A stretch of DNA of 26,904 nt from Bacteroidales bacterium (GTDB taxonomy: Bacteria; Bacteroidota; Bacteroidia; Bacteroidales; UBA10428). Shown here one piece after another: positions 1-8,979 of the stretch. Location of the stretch: the NCBI GenBank assembly GCA_030626465.1, contig DAOUOU010000007.1, positions 1 to 26,904 on the forward strand. The letters run 5' to 3'. Positions within the stretch are counted from its first letter, which is position 1. Each line of letters begins with the position of its first letter. The notes under the pieces were generated by a model, which saw only the letters and a program-made list of their open reading frames with translations, was not told where the DNA came from and ran no database searches. The position numbers and the translations under genes were made by a program.

Positions 1-1
1 A

Positions 2-1909
2 GTAATTTCTTTCCTTTCCTGCTTAAAAGAAATCAACAATAAAATAAGTAGTCCTGATGGATTGATCTCCGTTGTTTTAAATGTAACCGAATCAGGTGAA
101 GCATACTACAAACTATCGTATGATGACAAGACAATAATTAAAGACAGTCGGCTTGGAATAATAAGAGAAGATGCCGATTTTTCCAAAGGTTTAGAACTCT
201 TATCCACATCAGAGCCGGAAACCATTAACGATAAGTATACCCTTTTGTATGGAAAGAAAGGAAAAGCAAAGTACAGGGCCAATCAAAGAATATATCACCT
301 GGCAAACACGGAAGGTGAGGAGATGGATATCATCTTCAGGGTGTCGAACGACGGGGTGGTCTTCCGGTATCATTTTCCCGGAGAAAAGGGTGAAATAAAA
401 ATGATTAAAAAAGAGCTCAGTTCTTTCAATTTTCCTGAAGGGACAAGGGCATGGATCCAACCTCGTGCCACCTCAAAATCGGGCTGGAATATGGTGAATC
501 CATCTTACGAAGAACATTATATCTCAGATGTTTTGCTGGAGAATGTTCCTCCCAGCGATTCGGGGTGGGTATTCCCTGCACTTTTTAATTATGACGTTTA
601 CTGGATCCATATTACAGAATCCTGGCCGGACAGGAATTATTGCGGAAGTCACATGCACAGAGCTGATGATCTGACCGAATACTTTATTGCTTTTCCGGAA
701 CCAACGGAAGGCTTTACAAACGGTTTGGTATATCCGGAATCAACTTTACCCTGGTCAACTCCCTGGCGGATTATTACCCTGGGTAATACCCTGGGCGTTA
801 TCGCCGAATCAACTCTTGGTACAGATGTAGCGAAACCTTCGGTGCTGGATGATGTTTTGTATGTCAAACCCGGTCGTGCTTCCTGGAGTTGGGCTTTAAT
901 GAAAGATGCTTCGGTGACCTATGAAACACAGAAGGAATTTATTGAATATGCCTCTGAGATGGGATGGGAATACTGTCTGATTGATGTAAACTGGGATACA
1001 CAAATAGGATGGGAAAAGATGAAAGAATTGGCCGACTATGCTGCAGACCGGAATGTGGGCTTGATATTGTGGTACAATTCGGCAGGCGACTGGAACACGG
1101 TTACCTTTCATCCGAAAGATTTATTATTAACAACAGAAAGTCGAAAGGCTGAGTTCACCAGGTTAAAGGAGCTTGGCATTAAAGGTATTAAGGTAGATTT
1201 CTTTGGGGGTGACGGGCAATCGATGATGGAATATTATATTGATATACTTGAAGATGCACATAAATACCAGTTGATGGTTAACTGTCATGGAGCCACTTTA
1301 CCAAGGGGTTTGCAACGCACCTACCCCAATCTTGTTTCGATGGAAGCTGTGCGTGGCTTTGAATATGCCACTTTCGGTCAGGAAACGGCAGACAAGGTCT
1401 CGCGTAAATCCACTATTCTGCCATTTACGCGCAATACATTTGACCCGATGGATTTCACCCCTGTCTGTTTTAATGAGTATGACAACAATACACGGGTAAC
1501 AGGAAATGCCGCCGAGCTGGCACAGGCTGTATTATTCCTTTCGGGCGTGCAGCATTATGCTGAAATCCCTGCAGGCATGGAAAAGGTGCCCGATTATGTA
1601 AAAGAAATAATGCGTGAGGTCCCGGTCGACTGGGACGAAACGCGCTTTGTCGATGCTTATCCGGGTAAGTACATCGTATTGGCCCGAAGAAAAGATGATA
1701 CATGGTATGTAGCAGGAATTAACGGTGAAGAAAGGGAAAAAATACTGACAATTTACCTTCCTTTCATCAGGCAAAAAAAAGGTATGCTGGTAACAGAAGA
1801 TAAGACCTTGCGCTCATTTAAAAGAGAGGAAATTCAGCTGGATGAATATGGAAAATATAAAATACCACTTATGGGAAATGGAGGATTTGTGATAATGTTC
1901 GGAGAATAG
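2..1909 (+). CDS. Glycoside hydrolase family 97 enzyme, retaining type (5' end cut by window edge)
   Basis: This is an exo-acting alpha-glycosidase, probably alpha-galactosidase-like, expected in the periplasm or on the envelope. The frame is open to the left edge and reads VISFLSC, then SPDGLISVVLNV, before the internal TTG at 62. That matches a signal or lipoprotein peptide tail followed by the usual GH97 N-terminus, so the real start lies upstream. Counting from that TTG, an N-terminal beta domain (about 1-250) precedes a TIM barrel with WSWALMKD, then KVDFF (D379), then SMEAVRG (E428), and a C-terminal beta domain. In the family, an Asp at the KVDFF position is the nucleophile of the retaining, alpha-galactosidase-type branch; inverting SusB-type enzymes use Glu bases elsewhere. 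E428 is the likely acid/base by position. Substrate specificity is inferred. Confidence 0.9.
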   Translation, partial: VISFLSCLKEINNKISSPDGLISVVLNVTESGEAYYKLSYDDKTIIKDSRLGIIREDADFSKGLELLSTSEPETINDKYTLLYGKKGKAKYRANQRIYHLANTEGEEMDIIFRVSNDGVVFRYHFPGEKGEIKMIKKELSSFNFPEGTRAWIQPRATSKSGWNMVNPSYEEHYISDVLLENVPPSDSGWVFPALFNYDVYWIHITESWPDRNYCGSHMHRADDLTEYFIAFPEPTEGFTNGLVYPESTLPWSTPWRIITLGNTLGVIAESTLGTDVAKPSVLDDVLYVKPGRASWSWALMKDASVTYETQKEFIEYASEMGWEYCLIDVNWDTQIGWEKMKELADYAADRNVGLILWYNSAGDWNTVTFHPKDLLLTTESRKAEFTRLKELGIKGIKVDFFGGDGQSMMEYYIDILEDAHKYQLMVNCHGATLPRGLQRTYPNLVSMEAVRGFEYATFGQETADKVSRKSTILPFTRNTFDPMDFTPVCFNEYDNNTRVTGNAAELAQAVLFLSGVQHYAEIPAGMEKVPDYVKEIMREVPVDWDETRFVDAYPGKYIVLARRKDDTWYVAGINGEEREKILTIYLPFIRQKKGMLVTEDKTLRSFKREEIQLDEYGKYKIPLMGNGGFVIMFGE

Positions 1910-1968
1910 TTACAGGTTGCTTGTTGAAATTTAGACGTCTTTCTCTTCGGTTTTAAGAAACAGGTAGA

Positions 1969-2463
1969 TTATTCTTTAAGGGCCTGCAACCTTATATTTT
2001 TATTGTTATCAACAGATAGTTTCACTTTCACTTCTTCATATGTATGGGACCAGGATTTTACCATTCCCATATCCTGAAATTTCATTTCAGGGATCTGCAA
2101 CTTCTCCTGTAATTTTTTTACCAGTTCTTCAGCACTCATTTGAGCTGCATTAAATAAAATATCGACGGTTTTATACTGAAAAGTGATGGAAGTTGCTTTT
2201 CCTTCTTCGTCGTACATAATGTCAATCTTATTACCCATGCTGCTAAACTCATTGTCTAACTTAATCTGATCTCTGTAGGCTTCAGTTTCTATATCAATAT
2301 ACTGAGCTACAGCATTTGTTTTGAACTTTTCATAAAGAATTTTTACTTCTTCTTTTGTTATACCCACATAAAAGCCTTTGAGACCAGGAGATTTTGGTTC
2401 TTCAGCAGAGAGTTTAAGGAAACAGAATATTGCTGAAAGAAAAATGATTGTATTTTTTTTCAT
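1969..2463 (-). CDS. Hypothetical secreted protein, 164 aa
   Basis: I do not recognise a named family. The protein starts with a good Sec signal peptide (residues 1-20, MKKNTIIFLSAIFCFLKLSA) and is then hydrophilic and charged, so it is probably periplasmic. The segment GLKGFYVGITKEEVKILYEKF resembles the short helical start of small BamE/SmpA-like or bacterial chaperone-like folds, but this is a weak resemblance. It converges with the GH97 gene across a 59 bp gap and has a plausible promoter 45-75 bp upstream. The start ATG fits the signal peptide exactly. The function is unknown. Confidence 0.7.
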   Translation of the reverse strand: MKKNTIIFLSAIFCFLKLSAEEPKSPGLKGFYVGITKEEVKILYEKFKTNAVAQYIDIETEAYRDQIKLDNEFSSMGNKIDIMYDEEGKATSITFQYKTVDILFNAAQMSAEELVKKLQEKLQIPEMKFQDMGMVKSWSHTYEEVKVKLSVDNNKNIRLQALKE

Positions 2464-2507
2464 GGCTTCAACTATTTGGTTAATAAATACAAAACAGATT
2501 GCAGATG

Positions 2508-2537
2508 CAAAATACTATTTTATGGACAATAAGTCAA
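2508..2537 (-). promoter_or_regulatory. Candidate Bacteroidota promoter for the 164-aa secreted protein
   Basis: Read on the minus strand, there is TTG (2535-2537), a 20 nt spacer, and TATTTTG followed by CA (2506-2514). This is one base shorter than the TTTG-N19-21-TAnnTTTG consensus. The same arrangement, TTG-N20-TAnTTTG, occurs upstream of smpB. The start codon lies about 45 bp downstream. Confidence 0.4.
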
Positions 2538-2631
2538 TATTCAATCCGGGATTAAGCAAATTCAGCATTACTTTTCAGACCAGATCGTTGCTATAATAAA
2601 AGAATTCACCCTGAGAAGGCAAAAATTTATT

Positions 2632-2656
2632 CGTAAAGCAAATAACAAGCTTTACG
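2632..2656. repeat. Perfect 8-bp inverted repeat with 9-nt loop
   Basis: CGTAAAGC (2632-2639) and GCTTTACG (2649-2656) are exact reverse complements. A mismatch followed by two further pairs extends the stem outward. It lies in the spacer between the divergent genes ending and starting at 2463 and 2753. There is no clear U tract, so I read it as a possible operator or RNA hairpin rather than a terminator. Confidence 0.4.
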
Positions 2657-2752
2657 TATATTATTCTCACGCTGATCAAGTGTCTCCAACAAGCTTTAGA
2701 TATTGCCGTAAACTCTTATAAACAGACAGATTTCAAAAAAAAAATCAGAACT

Positions 2753-3388
2753 GTGAAAAAAATACTGATCATATTATTCTTTTTAAATACTCTGACACTT
2801 TATTGCCAGGAATCAAGATTCAATATTGATTTCATTTGTGGCCCGGCAATAACCACTATGCAAGACAATGAGTCGTTTAAATCTCCTGATCAAGGAGTAA
2901 GCTTTTTCAATTCAAATTGTACAGAATATCCAACATCACTGAATTTTACATTGCTAATAAGTGCAGGGTTTGAGCGAAAAGGTTTTGAGCATATGAGAGG
3001 GTCTGTCAAGACATCTCCATATCAACATAGAAAAGATAATGTAAAATTCAAGTTTAATTGCATTGTTTTTCCTTTGTTTGGTGGTAACATATCAGTATTG
3101 AATAAAAAAATCTTTCCAAATTGGGAACCATTCTTCAGTATTTTGCTCAATCGAAATCTCTTTTATTCAGAAGAGAATATTCAAAATTCAAGTATATCTA
3201 ATCCATTTGATTTAGCAATTTCTTTTGGTGCAGGTCTGAGATTACCTCTCACACAAAATATATTATTCGATGTTGGTTTGAGAGATGAGTTTGGTGTATT
3301 TAATAATCAAAAACTCTACCTGACAGATATTTTTAATAAAAATACCGGTTCACTAAGCCTGACTCTGGGGCTGAGTTATAAGATCTGA
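2753..3388 (+). CDS. Probable outer-membrane beta-barrel protein, 211 aa
   Basis: A GTG start is chosen because it gives an immediate Sec signal peptide (MKKILIILFFLNTLTLYC, then QES); no ATG precedes it nearby. The rest alternates short hydrophobic and polar stretches, with segments such as FDLAISFGAGLRLPL and GSLSLTLGLSYKI at the C-terminus. The final aromatic/hydrophobic beta strand is what outer-membrane barrels use for assembly. No conserved family is recognised with confidence; a porin-like barrel domain of the Bacteroidota type is likely. It is followed 58 bp later, on the same strand, by another envelope protein. The coding region is noticeably AT-rich compared with the glycosidases. 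Confidence 0.65.
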   Translation: MKKILIILFFLNTLTLYCQESRFNIDFICGPAITTMQDNESFKSPDQGVSFFNSNCTEYPTSLNFTLLISAGFERKGFEHMRGSVKTSPYQHRKDNVKFKFNCIVFPLFGGNISVLNKKIFPNWEPFFSILLNRNLFYSEENIQNSSISNPFDLAISFGAGLRLPLTQNILFDVGLRDEFGVFNNQKLYLTDIFNKNTGSLSLTLGLSYKI

Positions 3389-3446
3389 TACATATGGGAT
3401 GGTACTATTGATGATTGGTTATAGAAAATTTTCTTAACTTGCTGTC

Positions 3447-4367
3447 ATGAAACGTCTTACCTTATTGTCAGTAAGTTTATGCATATGCATATCTCTGGCC
3501 GGCCAGCAAACGCTTGATATTTTTACCATATCAGGTCGTTACGGGTTTCCTCAATCTTACGATTCTATCCTGACAAATAAAGCCAAAGAGTATGGCTGCA
3601 TGGTGAGTCTGGTTGCACCAGTCAAATTCTCGGAAAAGACCATTTGGGTCAACAGCATCAACTATTTCTACTGGCATGTTTCTAATGATGAAGAATTGCC
3701 TCCCGAGATAGCCAATCCTATTAGTTTGCACGGATTTCTTTTTCGGACAGGTTTATATCAGAAATTTTCTAAAGGTCGCGCCATTCAGCTTCTCATTGCC
3801 CCCAGGCTAATGTCAGATCTTAATAACATCGATAGGAATAGTTTTCAGTTCGGAGGAATGGCCACGTATGAGAAAAAATTCCGCGATAACCTGACCATGA
3901 GCTTTGGAGTTATGTATAACCAGGAACTTTTCGGACCTTACGTGGTGCCTTTGATAAATCTGAACTGGCAGTTATCTGAACGCTGGAGTATTGTTGGCTT
4001 ATTGCCTGTTTATGCGAAAGTAAACTATAAAGCAAGCGAGCGTTTTACGGTTGGGATAAGTCATTTCGGTCTGATTACCACTTATAGTCTGGGTAATCCT
4101 GATTACAAAGGAGATTATATTGAACGCAAAAGTATTGATCTGGCCTTATTCGGACGATGCCGACTTGTTGGAAATATTTATATCGAAGGCAGAATCGGAC
4201 ATTCTCTTAGCCGAAGTTATGCACAATACGAAGCAGATCAGAAAGTAGATTTTAGTTTGCCTCTTGTGGGTTTCGGAGACAACAGAGAGCAGAAAAATAT
4301 CACCTTTAATGACGGATTGATTGCTAATTTACGTTTAGTTTATAATATACTTCTACCAGAAGAATAA
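3447..4367 (+). CDS. DUF6268-like outer-membrane protein, 306 aa
   Basis: A signal peptide (MKRLTLLSVSLCICISLAG, cleaved before QQT) is followed by repeated amphipathic strands typical of a beta-barrel: SLHGFLFRTGLYQKF, FGGMATYEKKF, NLTMSFGVMYNQELFGPYVVPLINLNW, WSIVGLLPVYAKVNY. Spacing and content match what I know of the DUF6268 family, common in Bacteroidota and of unknown role. It sits on the same strand as the preceding small barrel protein, so the two may be co-transcribed. No catalytic motif is visible. The family assignment comes from memory of the pattern. Confidence 0.7.
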   Translation: MKRLTLLSVSLCICISLAGQQTLDIFTISGRYGFPQSYDSILTNKAKEYGCMVSLVAPVKFSEKTIWVNSINYFYWHVSNDEELPPEIANPISLHGFLFRTGLYQKFSKGRAIQLLIAPRLMSDLNNIDRNSFQFGGMATYEKKFRDNLTMSFGVMYNQELFGPYVVPLINLNWQLSERWSIVGLLPVYAKVNYKASERFTVGISHFGLITTYSLGNPDYKGDYIERKSIDLALFGRCRLVGNIYIEGRIGHSLSRSYAQYEADQKVDFSLPLVGFGDNREQKNITFNDGLIANLRLVYNILLPEE

Positions 4368-4687
4368 GTTTATAAAAAACACTTTAATTTCTGTATTGCT
4401 AATTGCATATGAGTTTTTATTGTAAATTCTATATTTAGTAAATGGTACTACTTTTACTTAACTTGCTGCATATAACTACTCAGAAATTTAACAACTTAAA
4501 AAATACCAAATTCTGTTTCCAAGGATCTGGTGTCGTGAAACAGAAAAAATGAGAATATACATTTCATAAACAAATTCAATACTTCAAATAATAAGTAAAA
4601 ATCATCATCTGCCATTTAATAATACAGACTATGCTTTGAGTGATTGAAAGGTAATAATTCTCAAGTAACCACTTAAATCTTATCACT
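4368..4687. other. 320-bp gene-free leader upstream of the sodium symporter
   Basis: No open frame of useful length is present. The stretch is AT-rich and contains one strong inverted repeat (4511-4545, listed separately). A TATGCTTTG sequence about 50 bp before the ATG is close to, but not, a TAnnTTTG box. The leader is long for this phylum and may carry regulation of the transporter. Confidence 0.5.
4511..4545. repeat. Perfect 9-bp inverted repeat upstream of the sodium symporter
   Basis: TTCTGTTTC (4511-4519) and GAAACAGAA (4537-4545) are exact reverse complements separated by 17 nt. The centre lies about 160 bp upstream of the symporter ATG. The stem is not GC-rich and the loop is long for a terminator, so an operator for a dimeric regulator is at least as likely. 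Confidence 0.45.
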
Positions 4688-6040
4688 ATGTTAACTACTA
4701 TTGATTACGTTTTCATTGCTTTGTACTTTATCATTGTTCTTATTGTTGGTTTCTGGTCTGGCCATAAACAGGAAAAAGAAGATTACCTGATTGCCAACAG
4801 GAAACTAAACGCGTTTCAGGCAACAACAACAATTTTTTCAAGTAGAATTGGGGCTGCTATTCTCTTAACCTATACTGCTCTTGTTTATTTGTATGGGCTT
4901 GGAGCATTGTGGTATTTCATCGGTTCGGTATTTGGTTTGTTTGTATTTTATTTCTTTGGTAAAAAAGTAAAAAAAATAGCAGATAAAGAGCGGTTTTATA
5001 CACTTCCCGATTTCTTTTTCTTTTTCAAAGGAAAATTTGCCGGATATCTTGCTACATTAATAGTCATCATCATCATGTTTGGCTGGGTGGTATTGAATTT
5101 TATTGCCGGGGCAAAACTTATTGATGAATATACAACAATCAGTTATAATTTTTCTGTTGTAATCATTGGAGTGATCATTCTGTTATATCTAATAGCAGGC
5201 GGTTTCAGTGCTGTGGTAAAGACTGATATAATACAGACAATTGGAATATTCCTTTTATTCTTTTTAATGATCTATCTATTAATAAAGAGCAATACAAAGC
5301 CAGAGATACATTTTATGGATCTGTTCGATATACCGAAAACTGAACTTGTGAGCTTTTTTCTTGCCGGGTTTTTTATACCAATGGCTTCTCCGGAATTATG
5401 GCAAAGAGTATATGCAATTAAGAACCAGAAACATTTTAAGCGAAGCCTTATTTTTTCTTCAGTGTTTTATGTTATAATAGGGATAATCCTTCTGATGATA
5501 GGAATGGTAGTAAGGATGAGTATTCCTGATCTGGAGCCTGAAACTTCTCTTATCGTTGGTTTTAGCAGGTTACTTCCTGCCGGATTAGCGGGACTATCAG
5601 TAGTAATTATTTATTCAGCCATTTCCTCTTCGGCCGATACCTACCTTTTTACTTCTGCGGCCTCTGTATCCCAGGATTTTCTCGAGAAATCAAATCTATT
5701 GAAGAAGGAAAATCTATTTATTGCAATGCGTATTATTATGGCCATCCTGATGGCCCTTGGTATAGTTCTGGCACTGATGCTTCGAAATTTTGTGGATGCA
5801 ACATTTTTCTTCGTTTCCATGACTATGTCTCTTGGATTCTTAGTATTAGTAATGTGGATCTATCCTAAGATCAACAGGCATAGTGTTAATCTTTCCATTT
5901 TCTTTTGTCTGATCGGAGTTATCGTCCCTGCCATTGTATTTGGTATTTCCTCCACACTTGTCATTTATGCATGGGCACTGTGTATAGTTGGCTTACTGCT
6001 AGGTTTTGTTTTGAACCGGATAAAGCCTATATCAGATTAA
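4688..6040 (+). CDS. Sodium:solute symporter (SSS) family protein, 450 aa
   Basis: This is an inner-membrane Na+-coupled transporter. About twelve to thirteen hydrophobic segments run through the whole length. Early SSS features are present: DYVFIALYFIIVLIVGFWSG, then the charged DYLIANRKL loop, then SSRIGAAILLTY. The motif AISSSADTYLF (residues 311-321) corresponds to the TM8 Na+-site serine motif of the family. At 450 residues it is shorter than many SSS proteins (about 500-600), but start and end look natural. Sugar or another carbon source is plausible given the glycosidases around it; the sequence does not reveal the substrate. A strong terminator follows. Confidence 0.85.
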   Translation: MLTTIDYVFIALYFIIVLIVGFWSGHKQEKEDYLIANRKLNAFQATTTIFSSRIGAAILLTYTALVYLYGLGALWYFIGSVFGLFVFYFFGKKVKKIADKERFYTLPDFFFFFKGKFAGYLATLIVIIIMFGWVVLNFIAGAKLIDEYTTISYNFSVVIIGVIILLYLIAGGFSAVVKTDIIQTIGIFLLFFLMIYLLIKSNTKPEIHFMDLFDIPKTELVSFFLAGFFIPMASPELWQRVYAIKNQKHFKRSLIFSSVFYVIIGIILLMIGMVVRMSIPDLEPETSLIVGFSRLLPAGLAGLSVVIIYSAISSSADTYLFTSAASVSQDFLEKSNLLKKENLFIAMRIIMAILMALGIVLALMLRNFVDATFFFVSMTMSLGFLVLVMWIYPKINRHSVNLSIFFCLIGVIVPAIVFGISSTLVIYAWALCIVGLLLGFVLNRIKPISD

Positions 6041-6075
6041 AATCTCGTAAAACCATATTAATTAAAAGAATTGAG

Positions 6076-6118
6076 CAGGTATTTGTCGATTGTTTCGATA
6101 AATACCTGTTTGTTTTGA
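6076..6118. terminator. Rho-independent terminator, probably bidirectional
   Basis: The left arm CAGGTATTTGTCGA (6076-6089) pairs with TCGATAAATACCTG (6095-6108) over 14 bp with one mismatch and a 5-nt loop. It is followed by TTTGTTTTG on the plus strand. On the minus strand the hairpin is followed by a T-rich stretch too (the plus side reads attaaaagaa). It therefore fits the ends of both the symporter (+) and the convergent aldo/keto reductase (-). Confidence 0.85.
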
Positions 6119-6260
6119 TGAGTTTATTTAAATCCGGCAACGCTTGGGACAATTGAGATGTTAAAAATATTCCTGACTCTTTTCATGAAATTATATTCCT
6201 AAAAGATTTTCTCTGCTAATAGTAATGGATACCTTATAAAATGATTAAAGATGTTGTACC

Positions 6261-7220
6261 TTATGTTTTTGGGTAACGAAAAAGCGGATGCCCACTCATT
6301 GATCTTTTCTTAATGTCTTCAATTTCTGAAGAAGTTAAGGGTTCAAGTTTGTTTTCCAATCCCAGTGCCATTTTAAATAGATTTTCATTGCCGGGTGGTA
6401 TGGCAGCAGTAACAGGGTGAGACAAAGTAAATCGCAAGCCCATGAGTGCATCTTCAGGATCAGTCAGAGGTTCATACCAGCATTTTGATATTCTGTCTTT
6501 TACTTCTTCCGGCCAGGGTCCTTTAGCCATAGCTTTTAAGGCCAGTATACCCATATCTTTATTCTGCGCCCTTTCAAGAACCTGCGGACCAAAATTTCCG
6601 GCATGCCAGCTGGCAAAGTTGACCGGAAACAACAATGTATCGAATTCGAACCTTTCCATCAGAGCCATTGCAGCTTCAACAGAGTGAGCAGAAAAACCGA
6701 TATAACGTATTTTTCCTGCTTCTCTCGCCTTAATAAAGGTTTCCATTGCACCACCAGGTCCAAAAATAGTTTCTACTTCTTCGAGTGTTGTAACAGCATG
6801 TAACTGATAGAGGTCAAAATGGTCTGTTTTCATATGCTGCAGTGATTGCTCCAATTCCCGCATTGCCCCTTCCTTATTTCTTTCGGTAGTTTTACAGGCC
6901 AAGAAAACATTTGAGCGATAGGGTTCAAGTGCAGGACCTAATTTTATTTCCGCATCGCCATAACTTGGAGCTACATCGAAGTAATTGATCCCATGTTCGA
7001 TCGCCTCGCGAACCCTTTGCGAAGCTTCTTCAGGAGTAGCATCCATTACAACAATTCCTCCAAAACCAAGAATAGATAATTTTTCTCCTGTGTTGCCAAG
7101 GGTGCGTTTTTCTAACATATCAGGTGCTTTTTCACGTCCAATAGCTGATAGCTGAGCAGGGAAACAACTCAGCAAAGATGTTGAAGTTGCAGTAATTTTT
7201 AGAAATTTCCGGCGTTTCAT
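6261..7220 (-). CDS. Aldo/keto reductase with Tat-type signal peptide
   Basis: This is an NAD(P)H-dependent carbonyl/sugar reductase fold. The N-terminus KRRKFLK followed by a hydrophobic stretch (TATSTSLLSCF) is a twin-arginine signal, so export of the folded enzyme is likely. The catalytic tetrad is complete: D82 and Y87 in NYFDVAPSYGDAE, K110 in FLACKT, and H141 in YQLHAV. The length of 319 aa is normal including the signal. It shares a terminator with the convergent symporter. The downstream-strand partner is the GPH transporter, 112 bp upstream on the same strand, suggesting one sugar-related transcript. Members of this Tat-AKR group are common in Bacteroidota; their substrates are mostly unknown. 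Confidence 0.88.
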   Translation of the reverse strand: MKRRKFLKITATSTSLLSCFPAQLSAIGREKAPDMLEKRTLGNTGEKLSILGFGGIVVMDATPEEASQRVREAIEHGINYFDVAPSYGDAEIKLGPALEPYRSNVFLACKTTERNKEGAMRELEQSLQHMKTDHFDLYQLHAVTTLEEVETIFGPGGAMETFIKAREAGKIRYIGFSAHSVEAAMALMERFEFDTLLFPVNFASWHAGNFGPQVLERAQNKDMGILALKAMAKGPWPEEVKDRISKCWYEPLTDPEDALMGLRFTLSHPVTAAIPPGNENLFKMALGLENKLEPLTSSEIEDIKKRSMSGHPLFRYPKT

Positions 7221-7332
7221 GATTGCATGAGTAATATAATACTTTACACCTTATATTATGGTACAATAATATATCTAATTTACACCGAAAATCTCTAATT
7301 ATAAATGATTAGAAATACAATTTTGCTTTATT

Positions 7333-8745
7333 CTATTTTCTGCGTGCTTCCAACTCATCCTGTATTTTGAATTCCATTGTCTTATCGATTTTATAGAAGA
7401 ACAGACAAATGATAGCAACTACAAACATGAGAGCAGGGAATATGCTGGCAGTCAATCGCACACCTCTTACAGCCGATTCGGTTACATTTGCAGCATCATA
7501 CCCAAAAAGTGTGAGCATGAAACCCTGTAGTTTTCCTCCAAGACCCAAACCGAATTTCAAGGCGAATACTACTGCTGCGAAGATAACTCCGGTAGCCCTT
7601 CGATTAAACTTCCATTCTGAAAAATCAGCTACATCGGCGATCATAGCCCATAACAGCGGTATGGTAATTCCGAAAGTAAAGGTCTGTCCGATATTGATAA
7701 GATAGGTTGCCCAGGGATTGTATGGAGATACTAAACCGAAAACACCACAGAAAATGGTTGCCAGGATCAAACCAACCAGAAAAACATTACGTTTACCAAA
7801 ACGTTCCGATAGTGGTTTAGAAAGTAAAATACCTACAATTGTAAAGGCCATTCCACTCATATTAAACAATCCAAATGACCTTGATACCACAGCAACCTTG
7901 TCTACATTATAACCAAAATTACCCAGGAAGTTTTGTAAACTGGAGCCATCCAGGTAATAGTCAAAGTAGAAATACAATACCCCGCCGCGCATAGAAAGAT
8001 TAGTAAAAATAAACAGGGTAGTAAGGAATATAACGATCCAGGGTCCGTTTTTGGTCAGGTCGGAAAAGGCCTCTTTTGTTGTAGATTCTTCTTCCTTCTG
8101 AGGAAGAATGCGTTCGCGCGTCGTTAAAAAAGCGATGAGGTGGAATACCACAGCAATTGCAGCAAATATACCAACAGTCATCCGCCAACCGTGTACAACA
8201 TTCGCAACATCTCCTCCGGAAAAATGGTCTACCATCTGCATAAAAAAGCCCTGAATAATAAAAGCTGCGCCCATAGCAGCAACCTGACGGTAGGAGGCAA
8301 TGCTCGTTCGCTCGACTACATCCCCGGTCATTACTCCACCTAAAGCTGAATAAGGCAGGTTATTGAGCGAGTAGATCGTCCATAGAAATAAATAGGTTAT
8401 GTAGCCATAAGCCAACTTTGCGCCTTCTGCAAAATCCGGAGTCATAAAAGTGAGGTAGTAGATGATTCCGAATGGCAAAGCAGACCATAAAAGCCAGGGA
8501 CGAAATTTACCCCATCGGCTATTGGTTTTATCGGCAATAATACCCATAATCGGATCAAAAATTGCATCCCAAATCATCACTACAAAAATGAGTGTCCCAG
8601 CTTTTCCGGCTGAGATACCCAGAACATTCGTAAAATATAACATCTGAAATATAATTGCGGTCTGGAAAACAAAATTTGCAGCGCTATCGCCTAAACTGTA
8701 ACCTATTTTTTCCTTGATGGAAAGTTTTTGTACCCCGGTTTGCAT
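7333..8745 (-). CDS. GPH-family (MelB-like) sugar:cation symporter, 470 aa
   Basis: This MFS transporter has about twelve membrane segments. The diagnostic glycoside-pentoside-hexuronide signature is present near residues 60-84: WD60AIFD64P, IIADKTNS, then GKFRPWLLW. D60 and D64 have the same four-residue spacing as the two cation-site aspartates of E. coli MelB (D55 and D59), so Na+ or H+ coupling is expected. It is divergent from the GH95 fucosidase, with 234 bp between them, and co-oriented with the aldo/keto reductase. It probably imports the monosaccharide or small glycoside released outside the cytoplasm; fucose or galactose are candidates by context only. Confidence 0.88.
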   Translation of the reverse strand: MQTGVQKLSIKEKIGYSLGDSAANFVFQTAIIFQMLYFTNVLGISAGKAGTLIFVVMIWDAIFDPIMGIIADKTNSRWGKFRPWLLWSALPFGIIYYLTFMTPDFAEGAKLAYGYITYLFLWTIYSLNNLPYSALGGVMTGDVVERTSIASYRQVAAMGAAFIIQGFFMQMVDHFSGGDVANVVHGWRMTVGIFAAIAVVFHLIAFLTTRERILPQKEEESTTKEAFSDLTKNGPWIVIFLTTLFIFTNLSMRGGVLYFYFDYYLDGSSLQNFLGNFGYNVDKVAVVSRSFGLFNMSGMAFTIVGILLSKPLSERFGKRNVFLVGLILATIFCGVFGLVSPYNPWATYLINIGQTFTFGITIPLLWAMIADVADFSEWKFNRRATGVIFAAVVFALKFGLGLGGKLQGFMLTLFGYDAANVTESAVRGVRLTASIFPALMFVVAIICLFFYKIDKTMEFKIQDELEARRK

Positions 8746-8939
8746 AATTGTATGTATTTATTTCTTAATAATTCATGATAATATTATGGCGTGAAAATAA
8801 GAAAAAAGTAATAGAAACATAGAGTGAGTTGAAAACCAGTAAAAAAATTGCAGGAGTATAAGTATAAGTGATTAATATTCTGAATTATGAAAAGCCGATT
8901 ATTAAGCGGCTATCCAGGCATATTTATTATATTTAATGC

Positions 8940-8947
8940 TAAGTTTG
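8940..8947 (+). promoter_or_regulatory. Candidate -7 box of the GH95 promoter
   Basis: TAAGTTTG is an exact match to the Bacteroidota -7 consensus TAnnTTTG, 32 bp before the GH95 start codon. No TTTG is seen at the expected -33 distance, so the promoter may need an activator. Confidence 0.4.
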
Positions 8948-8979
8948 GAATTCGGAATATTCTTTAATTACTATCAGCC

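Noticed and set aside
8893..8911. The AGCCG/CGGCT inverted repeat between the GPH and GH95 genes.
   Set aside because: Five base pairs with a nine-base centre is within chance expectation.
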